Positions 37,366 through 46,581 of a stretch of DNA of 64,000 nt are shown here, piece after piece (the stretch's first letter is position 1; the number at the start of each line of letters is the position of its first letter). Both the position numbers and the translations under genes were made by a program. The stretch is taken from assembly GCA_964601895.1 (NCBI GenBank), contig CAZROT010000006.1, forward strand, positions 1 to 64,000, given 5' to 3'. This DNA comes from CAZROT01 sp964601895. Lineage in GTDB: Bacteria > Pseudomonadota > Gammaproteobacteria > Enterobacterales > Enterobacteriaceae. The notes beneath the pieces are model-generated. The model was not told the DNA's origin. It saw only the letters and a program-made list of their open reading frames with translations, and did no database searches.

Positions 37366-37805
37366 TCTGGTTGTCTTCACGGTATGAAAAATAAAATGAT
37401 GCCCTGACCATAAAGCTACAGGCTATGATTCTTACCTGAAAACGGCATGGCCAGCTTTGAAAAAACCCGCATAATTCTGGTAAACAAGGACATTTTTATT
37501 TCATTCCCCTGCGTTAGTTCTCCCTGACTAAACAGGTCCTGCATAAGGTTATCAGGGTCCACGCCTTTAGTACTTCCCTTCCCATAAAAATCACCGGTAT
37601 CGAATATAATATTAATATCTCTTATTATTTTTTCCTGATTCTTCTGTACCCTTTACTACGTTGAGCGTGCGATAGAAGCAGCACTGGCTGTATTGATGAA
37701 AAAAAATCTTTGTTTACAGCAAAAATGGCAGAGCTAACCTGTATTAATGCAGTGTTAACGCTAACTACAATGACTTTGCAGTCTGGAGATAAACTTTTAA
37801 AATCA
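37366..37805. other. pykA-glnH intergenic region with an unassigned minus-strand frame
   Basis: On the minus strand a frame is open from 37652 down to a TAG at 37416 (79 codons, no good start). It encodes IIFDTGDFYGKGSTKGVDPD, then LFTRIMRVFSKLAMPFSGK, a composition typical of protein. I do not recognise it; it may be the 3' remnant of a lost gene. No trace of glnP or glnQ was found next to glnH. Confidence 0.3.
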
Positions 37806-38546
37806 TCAGTCAGGCTCTACGTCGAACCATTTTTTATAGATTTGTGCGTAGGTGCCGTTATCACGCAGCGTCTGCAAGGCAGTATTAATTTTTTTTCTCA
37901 GCTCATCACTTCCCTTTGGCAGAGCAATGCAGAAGTGCTGTGCTTTAATCTGGTTACCCACTGTTTTAAATTGCGTGTTACCAGAAAATTTCATGAAAGC
38001 CAGAATATTTGGCGCATCATATAAGACTGCATCAGCACGCTTAGCTGCTAACTCCATATAAGCGTTATCAATATTTGGAAACTGACGTAATTCTCCGGCA
38101 TTAATATTATCCTTAGCATAATTAGCAGATTCAGTACCGCTTTTCACGGCAACGATTTTACCGCTCAGATCTTTTTCACTTTTAATATCATCATTATCCA
38201 TTCTTACCAGTACTAACAATCCCCCGCTGTAATATACATCAGAGAAATCAATTACTTCCTTACGTAACTCTGTGATAGCTATGCCAGCAATCGCCAAATC
38301 AACATTGCGGCTTTGCAGTGCAGGGATTACCCCACTAAAATCCATTGGTTTTAAGGTATAAGATAAGTTCAATTCCTGAGCAATTGCTTCCCATAAATCA
38401 ATATCAAAACCAACATATTTATCACCCTGTTTGAATTCAAACGGCATAAAAGCGGTATCAGTAGCAACAATCAACTTCTTCGTTTCAGCAGTAGCTGCAA
38501 ACGTGATAACTGATAGAATCGACAAAATTTTTAATAACGATTTCAT
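37806..38546 (-). CDS. glnH: Glutamine ABC transporter periplasmic binding protein
   Basis: Periplasmic receptor of the GlnHPQ importer, 246 residues (248 in E. coli). Signal peptide about 1-20. KLIVATDTAFMPFEFKQGDK, PMDFSGVIPALQSRNVDLAI and FPNIDNAYMELAAKRADAVL match GlnH closely. The membrane and ATPase genes glnP and glnQ do not follow, so it is an orphan here unless they lie elsewhere. Confidence 0.93.
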   Translation of the reverse strand: MKSLLKILSILSVITFAATAETKKLIVATDTAFMPFEFKQGDKYVGFDIDLWEAIAQELNLSYTLKPMDFSGVIPALQSRNVDLAIAGIAITELRKEVIDFSDVYYSGGLLVLVRMDNDDIKSEKDLSGKIVAVKSGTESANYAKDNINAGELRQFPNIDNAYMELAAKRADAVLYDAPNILAFMKFSGNTQFKTVGNQIKAQHFCIALPKGSDELRKKINTALQTLRDNGTYAQIYKKWFDVEPD

Positions 38547-38731
38547 AAGAATGTGGCCTTTTATTTTTTAACGTTAAGACAGAAGCTCACGTTCAACACT
38601 CGGTAAGAAACGTAATTTCCAGGCTCTGAAGTCGAATCCTGCCGGGTAGTCAGGAAAAGACAGGCAGGCCGATTGTAGTAACCTTTTACCATCTATCGAG
38701 CTGCAGCCACCAGTTGTTCAATTCGTGGCTT

Positions 38732-39184
38732 TTAGCCATTATCAGAACTGGATGTATTGAATTGCACATGTGCTGGCGATAATGACTGACAGACTGCTAC
38801 CGCATCCACTTCAACCAGATATTCTGGCTGTGCCAGCGTCTGAACACCAAGCCATGTTGAAGCAGGTGGGGATTCTGTACCGAAAAAATCGATCAAAACA
38901 CGCGCAATCAGGTCAGTGTGCTCACTGGGATGAAAATTGGTAATGTAAATGCGCAGCATCTGCAGATCATCCGCCTGTCCTCCGGCCTCTTCAACAACCA
39001 TGATAACCTGACGTAATACCTGGCGAAACTGCCCTTCCAGATCATGTATAACGCATACACCTGCAGAGTCCCATGCTACCTGCCCGGCAATATGGATTAT
39101 TGTACCCGCGGGAGAAACTGTCGCCTGAGAAAATCCCCATTGACGAGCTGGAAACAGAAATTCTGGTTGCAAAGACTTACGCAT
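38732..39184 (-). CDS. RidA/YjgF-family protein
   Basis: 150 residues with the Rid fold: VSPAGTIIHIAGQVAWDSAG, FRQVLRQVIMVVEEAGG, RIYITNF and PASTWLGVQTLAQPEYLVEVDAVAV. Rid proteins hydrolyse reactive enamines and imines formed by PLP enzymes. Several positions differ from classical RidA, so a Rid subgroup with another substrate is likely. No strong ribosome binding site. A neighbouring PLP-dependent serine dehydratase lies about 5 kb away. Confidence 0.82.
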   Translation of the reverse strand: MRKSLQPEFLFPARQWGFSQATVSPAGTIIHIAGQVAWDSAGVCVIHDLEGQFRQVLRQVIMVVEEAGGQADDLQMLRIYITNFHPSEHTDLIARVLIDFFGTESPPASTWLGVQTLAQPEYLVEVDAVAVCQSLSPAHVQFNTSSSDNG

Positions 39185-39440
39185 ATTTTAAATTTTTCAA
39201 CAAGTTAATACTGATTATTGACAAACCGGGTCGCATGTCACTGTAACAGGTTACCCTCGCGCTTCGGACCATCCTATGAATCACCTGGCAGCACTGTGTT
39301 CAACACTAATGGCAATCAGTAACAATGTTAAAGAAAACCTGTTTCACGTCTTTCTGGTTTATCTGCATGGATGCTGTGTTACAGGCGTTTCTGAGCGATG
39401 TGGTACCTGGCGGATCAGCAAACGACCAGATACTGAAGTG

Positions 39441-39773
39441 TTAAATTCCTGCAATCGACCTGAATACATAATCTTTTAAAATCAGTGCCAGTGCAGCTGC
39501 CACAATAAACCATTGCAGGTGATAAAGCTTATTATTGAGATAGCGATTATCCGCTTTGATTTCGTCGAATCGTTTATTCACCTGAGAAAAATGCTGTTCA
39601 ATGGTCTCTAACCTGTCATTAACTTGAGCGAATCGGGTGTTCATCTGCTCGTTCAGATGGTTGACCGATTCCTGTGTAGCATAATGCTGCTCGAACTGTC
39701 TGGCGTGCAGCAGGGCATCAATCAGCTTCTCAGCAGGGATTTGTATAACCTGTTTGCTCTCTGTTTCAGACAT
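39441..39773 (-). CDS. Small coiled-coil protein with C-terminal membrane anchor
   Basis: 110 residues, family not recognised. Residues 10-75 are helical with heptad character (QFEQHYATQESVNHLNEQMN, ETIEQHFSQVNKRFDEIK). A single hydrophobic segment (WFIVAAALALILKDYVF) at about 88-104 leaves only a few residues after it, like a tail anchor. The layout recalls small phage-type or bacterial coiled-coil membrane proteins. It lies just downstream of the YbaL-like gene on the same strand. Confidence 0.6.
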   Translation of the reverse strand: MSETESKQVIQIPAEKLIDALLHARQFEQHYATQESVNHLNEQMNTRFAQVNDRLETIEQHFSQVNKRFDEIKADNRYLNNKLYHLQWFIVAAALALILKDYVFRSIAGI

Positions 39774-39920
39774 ATTTTTCTGCCAATATAACAGTCTATT
39801 TCTGATATCAGATTATACCTGAATTTTCTTGTGAAATCCTGCAGACATTCTTCACAGCATTACCCACGCTTTCTGTAGTGGCGCTACTGCCACAATCGTT
39901 AACAGCATTGTAGTCTCGCT

Positions 39921-41618
39921 TTACAGTGATTTTCCGTATCGTTCCAGCACATACTGGCTCATTCCCTTAGCCAGCTCATCCTCGCCAGAAAAAATCTTCC
40001 CGGCCGCTTCCTGATCGAACATCCCTGCCTGTTCTTTGCTGTGAGTACATACGATGGTTTCGATGTCTGGATTGAGTATGCGTGCATCCCTGGTAATCTG
40101 CTGCACATTGAACGTATCAGGCGTGGCTACGACCAGCATGCTGGCACCTGCAATGTGTGCCTGTATGAGAACCGCCGGATCGCAAGCGTCACCCGAGACG
40201 CTCGCTACCCCCTTTTCCCACAAGCCTTTCGCTATCTCGGCATTCTGCTCCACCACAATGTAAGGAATGCCGCGCTCAGTAAGAACTTCACCAATACGCC
40301 GACCGACACTGCCATAGCCTACGAGGACAACCTGTCCTGCCAGGTATCTGTTATCGGAGGTGGCAGGTGGATCTGCTGCGAGTGGGTTAGCAAGACGTTT
40401 AAGTATCTGGGATAACTTAGCATGCGACCAGATCCACTCCTGAAGTGGATTAAGGCTGGCAAATACCAGAGGATTGAGAATGATGGAGATCAATGCACCG
40501 GCAAGAATCAGGCTCTGGCCTTCAAGCGGCAACAGCTTCAGGCTAACGCCTAATCCGGCCAGAATAAATGAAAACTCACCGATCTGCGCGAGGCTCGCAG
40601 AGACAGTGAGTGCCGTATTGAGCGGATAGCGCAAAGCAAGAACCAGAAAAATACAGGCAAGTGACTTACCGACGATAATAATACCGACCACCGCCAGAAC
40701 ATGCAGTGGCTGCTCCACCAATACCATCGGATTGAACAACATCCCCATCGAAACAAAAAATAGCACGGCAAAAGCTTCTCGCAGTGGTAGAGACTCTTCA
40801 GCAGCACGATGGCTGAATTCAGATTCACGCATTACCATACCGGCGAAAAAGGCACCCAGCGCAAAGGACACACCAAAAAAAGCAGTCGCACCGTAAGCAA
40901 TACTGACGGCTGCAGCCACTACACACAACGTGAAGAGTTCGCGGGAACCAGAACGGGCAACCTGCCACAGTAATGCCGGAAAAACGCGACGCCCCACCAC
41001 CAGCATCAACGCAATAAATGCCGCCACCTTGATCAGTGTCAACCCCAGTGTCTGCCACAGACTGCCTCCCACATTATCCGCTGTTTCGCCACCTAGCGTT
41101 CCGGCCAGGGGTGGCAGCAGCACAAGTACGAGTACCATGACCAGGTCTTCGACAATCAGCCATCCTACGGCTATACGCCCATTCATCGACTCCAGCGCAC
41201 CACTGGTTTCCATAGATCTGAGCAGCACAACTGTACTCGCTACTGAAAGCGCCAGACCAAATACCAGCGCAGCTCCAGGGCTCCACCCCCATGCTGTAGC
41301 CACACTGGCTCCCAAAACGGTAGCAACAGCGATTTGCAGCACAGCACCCGGTAGCGCTATCTTGCGCACCTCCAGGAGGTCATCGAGAGAAAAATGCAGG
41401 CCTACACCGAACATCAACAGCATGACTCCGACTTCAGCGAGCTCTCTCGCTATCTCGGTGTTGGCGACAAAACCGGGGGTGAATGGGCCGATAAGGACAC
41501 CAGCCAGGAGGTAGCCGACCAGAGCAGGCAATTTGAGTCTGGCAGCCAGAAAGCCCAGCACCAGCGCCAGGGCAAGTGCCGTGGCGATAGTCGTTATCAG
41601 AGGGACGCTATGGTGCAT
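39921..41618 (-). CDS. ybaL: YbaL-like CPA2 cation/proton antiporter
   Basis: Inner-membrane antiporter with about 12-13 spans (LLMFGVGLHFSLDDLLEV, FALGAFFAGMVMRESEFSHR) and a C-terminal KTN domain (VVLVGYGSVGRRIGEVL). The start is ATG 41618 (MHHSVPLITTI) after AAGGAG, 565 residues (558 for E. coli YbaL). It is more G+C rich than the flanking DNA and is not at the E. coli ybaL position, so it may have been acquired. It is distinct from kefB at 6.8 kb, lacking a KefG-like partner. Confidence 0.85.
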   Translation of the reverse strand: MHHSVPLITTIATALALALVLGFLAARLKLPALVGYLLAGVLIGPFTPGFVANTEIARELAEVGVMLLMFGVGLHFSLDDLLEVRKIALPGAVLQIAVATVLGASVATAWGWSPGAALVFGLALSVASTVVLLRSMETSGALESMNGRIAVGWLIVEDLVMVLVLVLLPPLAGTLGGETADNVGGSLWQTLGLTLIKVAAFIALMLVVGRRVFPALLWQVARSGSRELFTLCVVAAAVSIAYGATAFFGVSFALGAFFAGMVMRESEFSHRAAEESLPLREAFAVLFFVSMGMLFNPMVLVEQPLHVLAVVGIIIVGKSLACIFLVLALRYPLNTALTVSASLAQIGEFSFILAGLGVSLKLLPLEGQSLILAGALISIILNPLVFASLNPLQEWIWSHAKLSQILKRLANPLAADPPATSDNRYLAGQVVLVGYGSVGRRIGEVLTERGIPYIVVEQNAEIAKGLWEKGVASVSGDACDPAVLIQAHIAGASMLVVATPDTFNVQQITRDARILNPDIETIVCTHSKEQAGMFDQEAAGKIFSGEDELAKGMSQYVLERYGKSL

Positions 41619-41642
41619 CAATACGCTCCTTGCTTGTAACAA

Positions 41643-42309
41643 ATCAGGACGTGCAGAGGCATGATGACTCCTTGAATAGGACCAGGCTTGAGCTCAATCT
41701 CAGTCTGATGTCAGTGAATAAATGACGGTTATGGGCGTCAGGACAGACGCCGATTTTGAATTGACTCACGGCACCCGTCAAGCTTCATGGACTTTTCCCT
41801 GACACATTGCGCATGGGAGAAGACCTTGCATTATCAGTGTACCTTGTGCACAACGCCACCATGCCATAAAACAGATAATATCCGTCTGTTTACTTTTCTG
41901 ACCATAACTGCCGCATTTTCTGTCGCCATTGTTGCGGCATGTTATTCTGTTACTCTGCCACATTTATCGCTAACTTCTTCTTATCACAGCATTTTTTTCT
42001 ATGTATCATGCTTAACACAGCAAAATTTTTTATTTTTTAAAATTTATTGTTGTAATTTAATAAAAAATTACTAATATAAGGAAAATAATAATCACTTAAT
42101 GGAAAAAACCATGGCTATCAGCTTATAATCTCATCGTGTTACATAGCGCCATTCAGTGTACGTTTGTCATGCCATTTTAGTCCTGAAAATCCGGCTGTAT
42201 ATAAAAGTAAATAGTATGTCTTTTATAAAAAAATAAAAATGAAATAATAACAATCTGTCAGTTTATTAGATAATTCTATTTATATATTTTAACTTAACGT
42301 AATTATATT
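41643..42309. other. Long intergenic region at a base-composition boundary
   Basis: About 670 bases without a supportable gene. The part next to the YbaL-like gene (to about 41780) is G+C rich and contains the hairpin GGCGTC-aggaca-GACGCC (41734-41751). From about 41970 the sequence turns strongly A+T rich, as does the metallopeptidase gene that follows. This looks like the junction of two segments of different origin. Confidence 0.45.
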
Positions 42310-43794
42310 ATGATGAACAATTCTATACGAAAAATATCAACCCACAAAAAATCTATTAATAAAAAAACATCGTTATTGGCGCTGAAATATACATTAACCT
42401 GGGAACAATGTTCTCATGAGCTGCTTGTCGATTTAATTTATATTCCAGTACAACAGGATAGTACCATGTTTAAATATGGAGAGCCGGATTTTGGCGGTCA
42501 GAAAAATATAATTAATGGCCTGCAAAAAATTCAGGTAACTGCACCTGCTTCTTTTAAATTAGATGAAACCACCCGAACAATTACCTTGTATCATCCTGAA
42601 AATAAACCCGTCCATATTACCTATGCTATTACTGATACCCGGTCACCACATCACGGCCCTATAGAGCAATTATTTCGACCTGTATTAACCAGTGACGCAT
42701 TTTCCATACATGGTGCTAATTTATTTTTACAGCCTTTATTTAACAAAGGACTAAATAAACATATATTACAAAGTGTACATTGGAAAAAATGGCCAGAGCA
42801 TATAACTCTTTTTCAATCCTTTGACCCACAAAATAGAGGCGATAAATTAAGCACAGCCACGGTAGATAAGTTTGTTAATGGGCTGCGTACGAGCGTAATT
42901 GTAGCGGCCGCAGATCTGAAAATTCAATCCTTTCAGGTGAATGGACTCTTTATTTACGCTATTGCAAAAAAAGACAGCATCCTGAATACAACAGCATTTC
43001 AATCATATGCTGCTAATTATATCGCTTCTGCGCGTAAATTCTGGAACAGCTATGTTGATCGTTATTATTTCATCATATTATTACCTTTTCTGCAGCCTGT
43101 AGATAAAACAGAAAATATTGGCGGTATGGCGCTGCAAAACGGTCATCTTTCTAAACATAGTTTAAATGAAAAATCGTTATCTGCTTTTATTAAACACTTT
43201 TCTCATGAAATTATTCACAACTGGATAGCACTAAAAGTGTACATGGATATACATGAACATTCCTGGTTTAACGAAGGATTTACTGATTATGTTTCCTGGT
43301 ATATCCTGGTGGGTAGTGAATTCTGGCAGGCTGAAGATTTTGAGAAAAATCTTAACACTGCTATTCTGCAACCTTATTATAGTAATATAAATAAAAACAT
43401 TCATAACAGGCAAATAGCAGATAAATTCTGGAATACAGGCGCAGATAATTCACTTCCTTACCAACGAGGAGCCTTATTTGCATTTTACTTAGATAACCTT
43501 ATCAGGTTAAAAAATAATAATAAAAATAATATCAGGGATTTACTTTTGAGTATACAGCAGTTTAGTAAAAAGCAAAATAAGAATTACAAATTAACACAGC
43601 ATGATTTTATTCGTTTAGCTGCTAATTTTCTGACAGAAAAACAAATAACAGACGATTTTAATAACTATATTATTAATGGTGATCCTATTGTGTTTTCTGG
43701 TGATAACCTGTCTCCTGTCTTTCAGGTATATTACCAGAATAGCATCCCCATTATTAATGCCGGGAAAGAATTAAAAAACTTCTATCATTTTTGA
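42310..43794 (+). CDS. Gluzincin metallopeptidase (M1/M61-like)
   Basis: 494 residues. Zinc motif HEIIH at 299-303 and the third ligand Glu322 in WFNEGFTDY have the HEXXH-18-E spacing of M1 and M61 aminopeptidase-like enzymes. GGMALQNGH upstream of it may be the substrate-binding loop that reads GAMEN in M1 or GGLEH in M61. An N-terminal beta-rich domain (TYAITDTRSP) agrees with M61. No signal peptide; the first 20 residues are basic. The gene is much richer in A+T than its neighbours and has no clear ribosome binding site, suggesting recent acquisition. Cellular role unknown. Confidence 0.75.
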   Translation: MMNNSIRKISTHKKSINKKTSLLALKYTLTWEQCSHELLVDLIYIPVQQDSTMFKYGEPDFGGQKNIINGLQKIQVTAPASFKLDETTRTITLYHPENKPVHITYAITDTRSPHHGPIEQLFRPVLTSDAFSIHGANLFLQPLFNKGLNKHILQSVHWKKWPEHITLFQSFDPQNRGDKLSTATVDKFVNGLRTSVIVAAADLKIQSFQVNGLFIYAIAKKDSILNTTAFQSYAANYIASARKFWNSYVDRYYFIILLPFLQPVDKTENIGGMALQNGHLSKHSLNEKSLSAFIKHFSHEIIHNWIALKVYMDIHEHSWFNEGFTDYVSWYILVGSEFWQAEDFEKNLNTAILQPYYSNINKNIHNRQIADKFWNTGADNSLPYQRGALFAFYLDNLIRLKNNNKNNIRDLLLSIQQFSKKQNKNYKLTQHDFIRLAANFLTEKQITDDFNNYIINGDPIVFSGDNLSPVFQVYYQNSIPIINAGKELKNFYHF

Positions 43795-43801
43795 TAAAAA
43801 A

Positions 43802-44740
43802 TCAGATTAATTCTCGATTATTGAACTGTCCTGACCAGTTCTGTAGCTGCTCAATAGTTGTGGTGGCGCCACCACAAACAATAACCAGAATTGTGCTAAA
43901 TGATTCAAGTTGCGGGACATTTTCATAGAGTAATGCCAGCGATGCTCCGCAGGCAGGCTCTACCAGCACACGATGATCATCCAAAAAATTTATGCAGGCC
44001 TCAACAGCGGATTTATCAGATACAACAGCATTTTTTACCGCATGTTCTGTTGCCATTTGAAATGCCTGTACGCATACCTGGCGTGCACCTAATGAAGTCG
44101 CAATACTGGTTATCCCGGCCAGTTCTACACGCTGTCCTGCCTGTAATGATTGGGCGAGCGAATCAGCTCCTGTCGTTTCAGCAGTGATGACGGTTACATC
44201 GGACCAGCCATTACGCAGCAACCCTTGTATGACACCGCACAACAAGCCACCACCTCCTACCGATACCACAACAGCGTCAGGCTTAATTCCTGTATCTGCA
44301 ATTTCATCGATAATACTGGCATGGCCATGCCATATTACCGCATCGTCAAATGGATGTAAGAAAGCATCTTTCTCTTTAACCATAGATTGAGCAAGTGTAT
44401 TCGCTTCCTGCCAGGAAGCACCATGTACAATAACTTGTGCATTTTCCTGGCGTAACAATGCCCTTGCTCGCGCTGACGTTGTCTCTGGAACAACAACAAT
44501 AACAGGAACTTTCAGTTGCCGCCCAGCGTAAGCAACTGCGAGCCCGGCATTGCCTCCGGATGAAGAGATAAAACGTTCAGCACCATTTATTACATATTGC
44601 TGGCATGCAAGCCCGATGCCACGAATCTTGAAAGAGCCTGGTGGCTGCATTGATTCCATTTTCAGCAAAATTCTGCTGCCGGTTATTACAGATAATGGCG
44701 CTGATTCAAGGAGTGGTGTTGGTATATGCAATGGCCTCAT
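43802..44740 (-). CDS. L-serine dehydratase, PLP-dependent, animal SDS type
   Basis: Fold-type II PLP enzyme, 312 residues. Lys38 in QPPGSFKIRGIG forms the Schiff base, SSSGGNAGLAVAYAGRQL binds the cofactor carboxylate, and VVSVGGGGLLCGVIQGL binds phosphate. The sequence follows mammalian serine dehydratase (SDS) remarkably well (EPACGASLALLYENV; VIVCGG). It converts serine (possibly threonine) to pyruvate and ammonia. Bacterial members of this branch exist. It is unlike the iron-sulfur SdaA/SdaB of E. coli. Convergent with the metallopeptidase, 7 bases apart. Confidence 0.85.
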   Translation of the reverse strand: MRPLHIPTPLLESAPLSVITGSRILLKMESMQPPGSFKIRGIGLACQQYVINGAERFISSSGGNAGLAVAYAGRQLKVPVIVVVPETTSARARALLRQENAQVIVHGASWQEANTLAQSMVKEKDAFLHPFDDAVIWHGHASIIDEIADTGIKPDAVVVSVGGGGLLCGVIQGLLRNGWSDVTVITAETTGADSLAQSLQAGQRVELAGITSIATSLGARQVCVQAFQMATEHAVKNAVVSDKSAVEACINFLDDHRVLVEPACGASLALLYENVPQLESFSTILVIVCGGATTTIEQLQNWSGQFNNRELI

Positions 44741-45019
44741 AGGTCATCCTTCATGACAGTAAATTGGCGTGATTACGGCTTTCATACCCGAACTTTAGAA
44801 ATGGATACCGCTTTACTGCCTTAGGATCAACCATGGCATGAAAAAAATCGATAAACTCACTCAGCGTTCTGGCAAGCTTTGATGAAGAGATTTCTTATTT
44901 AGTGCCAGGAAAGTGCCACTGGTACTCTTTGCGACACCTGTGGCCTTTCTGCTATTGACGCAGGGCCTCATTATTATCGCGTTGTAACGACACATGATGA
45001 AGCCTGCATTAAAATAATA

Positions 45020-46447
45020 CTATTTTTTACGTGCCTTTGGGTTCGGCAAATCGGTAATGCTTCCTTCAAAAATCTCAGCAGCAAGGCCAACAGATTCGTG
45101 TAATGTCGGATGAGCATGAATAGTCAGTGCCAGATCTTCCGCATCACAGCCCATTTCAATCGCCAGACCAATTTCACCCAGTAACTCACCGCCATTCGTT
45201 CCCACGACTGCACCACCAATAATACGGTTACTGTCTTTATCGAAAATGAGTCTTGTCATACCCTCAGCGCAGTCAGAAGCAACCGCGCGGCCTGATGCGG
45301 CCCATGGGAAGGTAGACACTTCGTAATTTATTCCCTTCTCTTTTGCTTCTTTTTCTGTTAATCCCACCCATGCAACTTCAGGCTCCGTATAGGCAATAGA
45401 GGGGATAACTTTGGGATCGAAATAATGCTTCTTACCTGCTATCACTTCAGCAGCAACATGGCCTTCATGCACACCTTTGTGCGCCAGCATCGGCTGACCA
45501 ACAATATCACCCACAGCAAAAATATGCGCTACATTAGTACGCAGTTGTTTATCCACATTAATAAAACCACGTTCATCAACCATCACACCGGCTTTGTCAG
45601 CATCCAGCTGTTTACCGTTTGGAATACGACCGATAGCGACCAGTACTGCATCATAACGCTGTGGCTCAGCCGGTGCTTTTTTGCCCTCCATGGTCACCAG
45701 AATGCCTTCTTTTTTCGCTGTAACTGCAGTAACTTTGGTCTCCAGCATTAAATTAAATTGCTGACTGATACGTTTGGTGAAAATTTTCACTACTTCTTTA
45801 TCCGCCGCAGGGATGACCTGATCCAGCATCTCAACTACATCAATTTTGCATCCCAGGGAATGGTAAACCGTCGCCATTTCGAGGCCAATAATTCCTCCAC
45901 CCATTACCAGCAAACGCTCAGGAATAGTCTTTAACATCAACGCATCCGTAGAATCCCAGATACGAGGATCTTCATGAGGAATAAAAGGCAACTGAATTGG
46001 ACGGGATCCCGCGGCAATAATCGCGTGCTCAAAATGGATGCGCGTCACCCCGCCGTTATTACCTTCAACCACCAGCGTATGAGGATCAACAAATTTTCCG
46101 GCACCATTAATGACGTTGACAGCACGGGCTTTTGCCATGCCAGCGAGGCCAGTTGTAAGTTGATTGACAACTTTATCTTTCCAGACACGCACCCTGTTAA
46201 TATCGGTTTTTGGCTCACCAAAAACAATGCCCTGCTCCGCAAGCGCTCGGGCTTCTGCAATAACTTTTGCAATATGCAGCAATGCCTTGGAAGGAATACA
46301 ACCCACATTAAGGCAGACACCACCCAGAGTGGAATGGCGCTCTATCAGGACCGTTTCCAGACCTAAATCTGCACACCGAAATGCAGCAGAATATCCTGCC
46401 GGACCTGCACCCAGTACCACTACCTGAGTTTTTATTTCAGTATTCAT
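45020..46447 (-). CDS. lpd: Dihydrolipoamide dehydrogenase (E3)
   Basis: FAD enzyme shared by pyruvate and 2-oxoglutarate dehydrogenase complexes and glycine cleavage. 475 residues (474 in E. coli). The redox disulfide is Cys45-Cys50 (GGVCLNVGCIPSK); the His-Glu pair lies in HAHPTLHESVG. The frame opens with GTG 46453, but ATG 46447 directly after AGAGGTG is preferred. Last gene of aceE-aceF-lpd. Confidence 0.97.
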   Translation of the reverse strand: MNTEIKTQVVVLGAGPAGYSAAFRCADLGLETVLIERHSTLGGVCLNVGCIPSKALLHIAKVIAEARALAEQGIVFGEPKTDINRVRVWKDKVVNQLTTGLAGMAKARAVNVINGAGKFVDPHTLVVEGNNGGVTRIHFEHAIIAAGSRPIQLPFIPHEDPRIWDSTDALMLKTIPERLLVMGGGIIGLEMATVYHSLGCKIDVVEMLDQVIPAADKEVVKIFTKRISQQFNLMLETKVTAVTAKKEGILVTMEGKKAPAEPQRYDAVLVAIGRIPNGKQLDADKAGVMVDERGFINVDKQLRTNVAHIFAVGDIVGQPMLAHKGVHEGHVAAEVIAGKKHYFDPKVIPSIAYTEPEVAWVGLTEKEAKEKGINYEVSTFPWAASGRAVASDCAEGMTRLIFDKDSNRIIGGAVVGTNGGELLGEIGLAIEMGCDAEDLALTIHAHPTLHESVGLAAEIFEGSITDLPNPKARKK

Positions 46448-46581
46448 TATCACCTCTTCATTGTCCGCCCGGATGAATAAGCCTCTTTTTTCACATGGAT
46501 ACTTATACGCTTAAGGGCAGCTTACCGGATTGTTAATAATCTAAAAAAGCAATGCTGAACGTGTCTTCTGACAAGTGTCAG

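Noticed and set aside
38610..38640. Possible tRNA T-arm (GAAGTCGAATCCTGC)
   Set aside because: No matching acceptor, D-arm or anticodon arm could be built around it; no tRNA or rRNA gene was found in the window.
40041..41514. Several long frames on both strands overlapping the YbaL-like gene
   Set aside because: High G+C produces long chance frames; only the antiporter frame has domain structure and an SD.
41787..42074. 95-codon frame upstream of the metallopeptidase
   Set aside because: Composition of translated non-coding DNA, no SD and no family; hydrophobic stretches follow from T richness.
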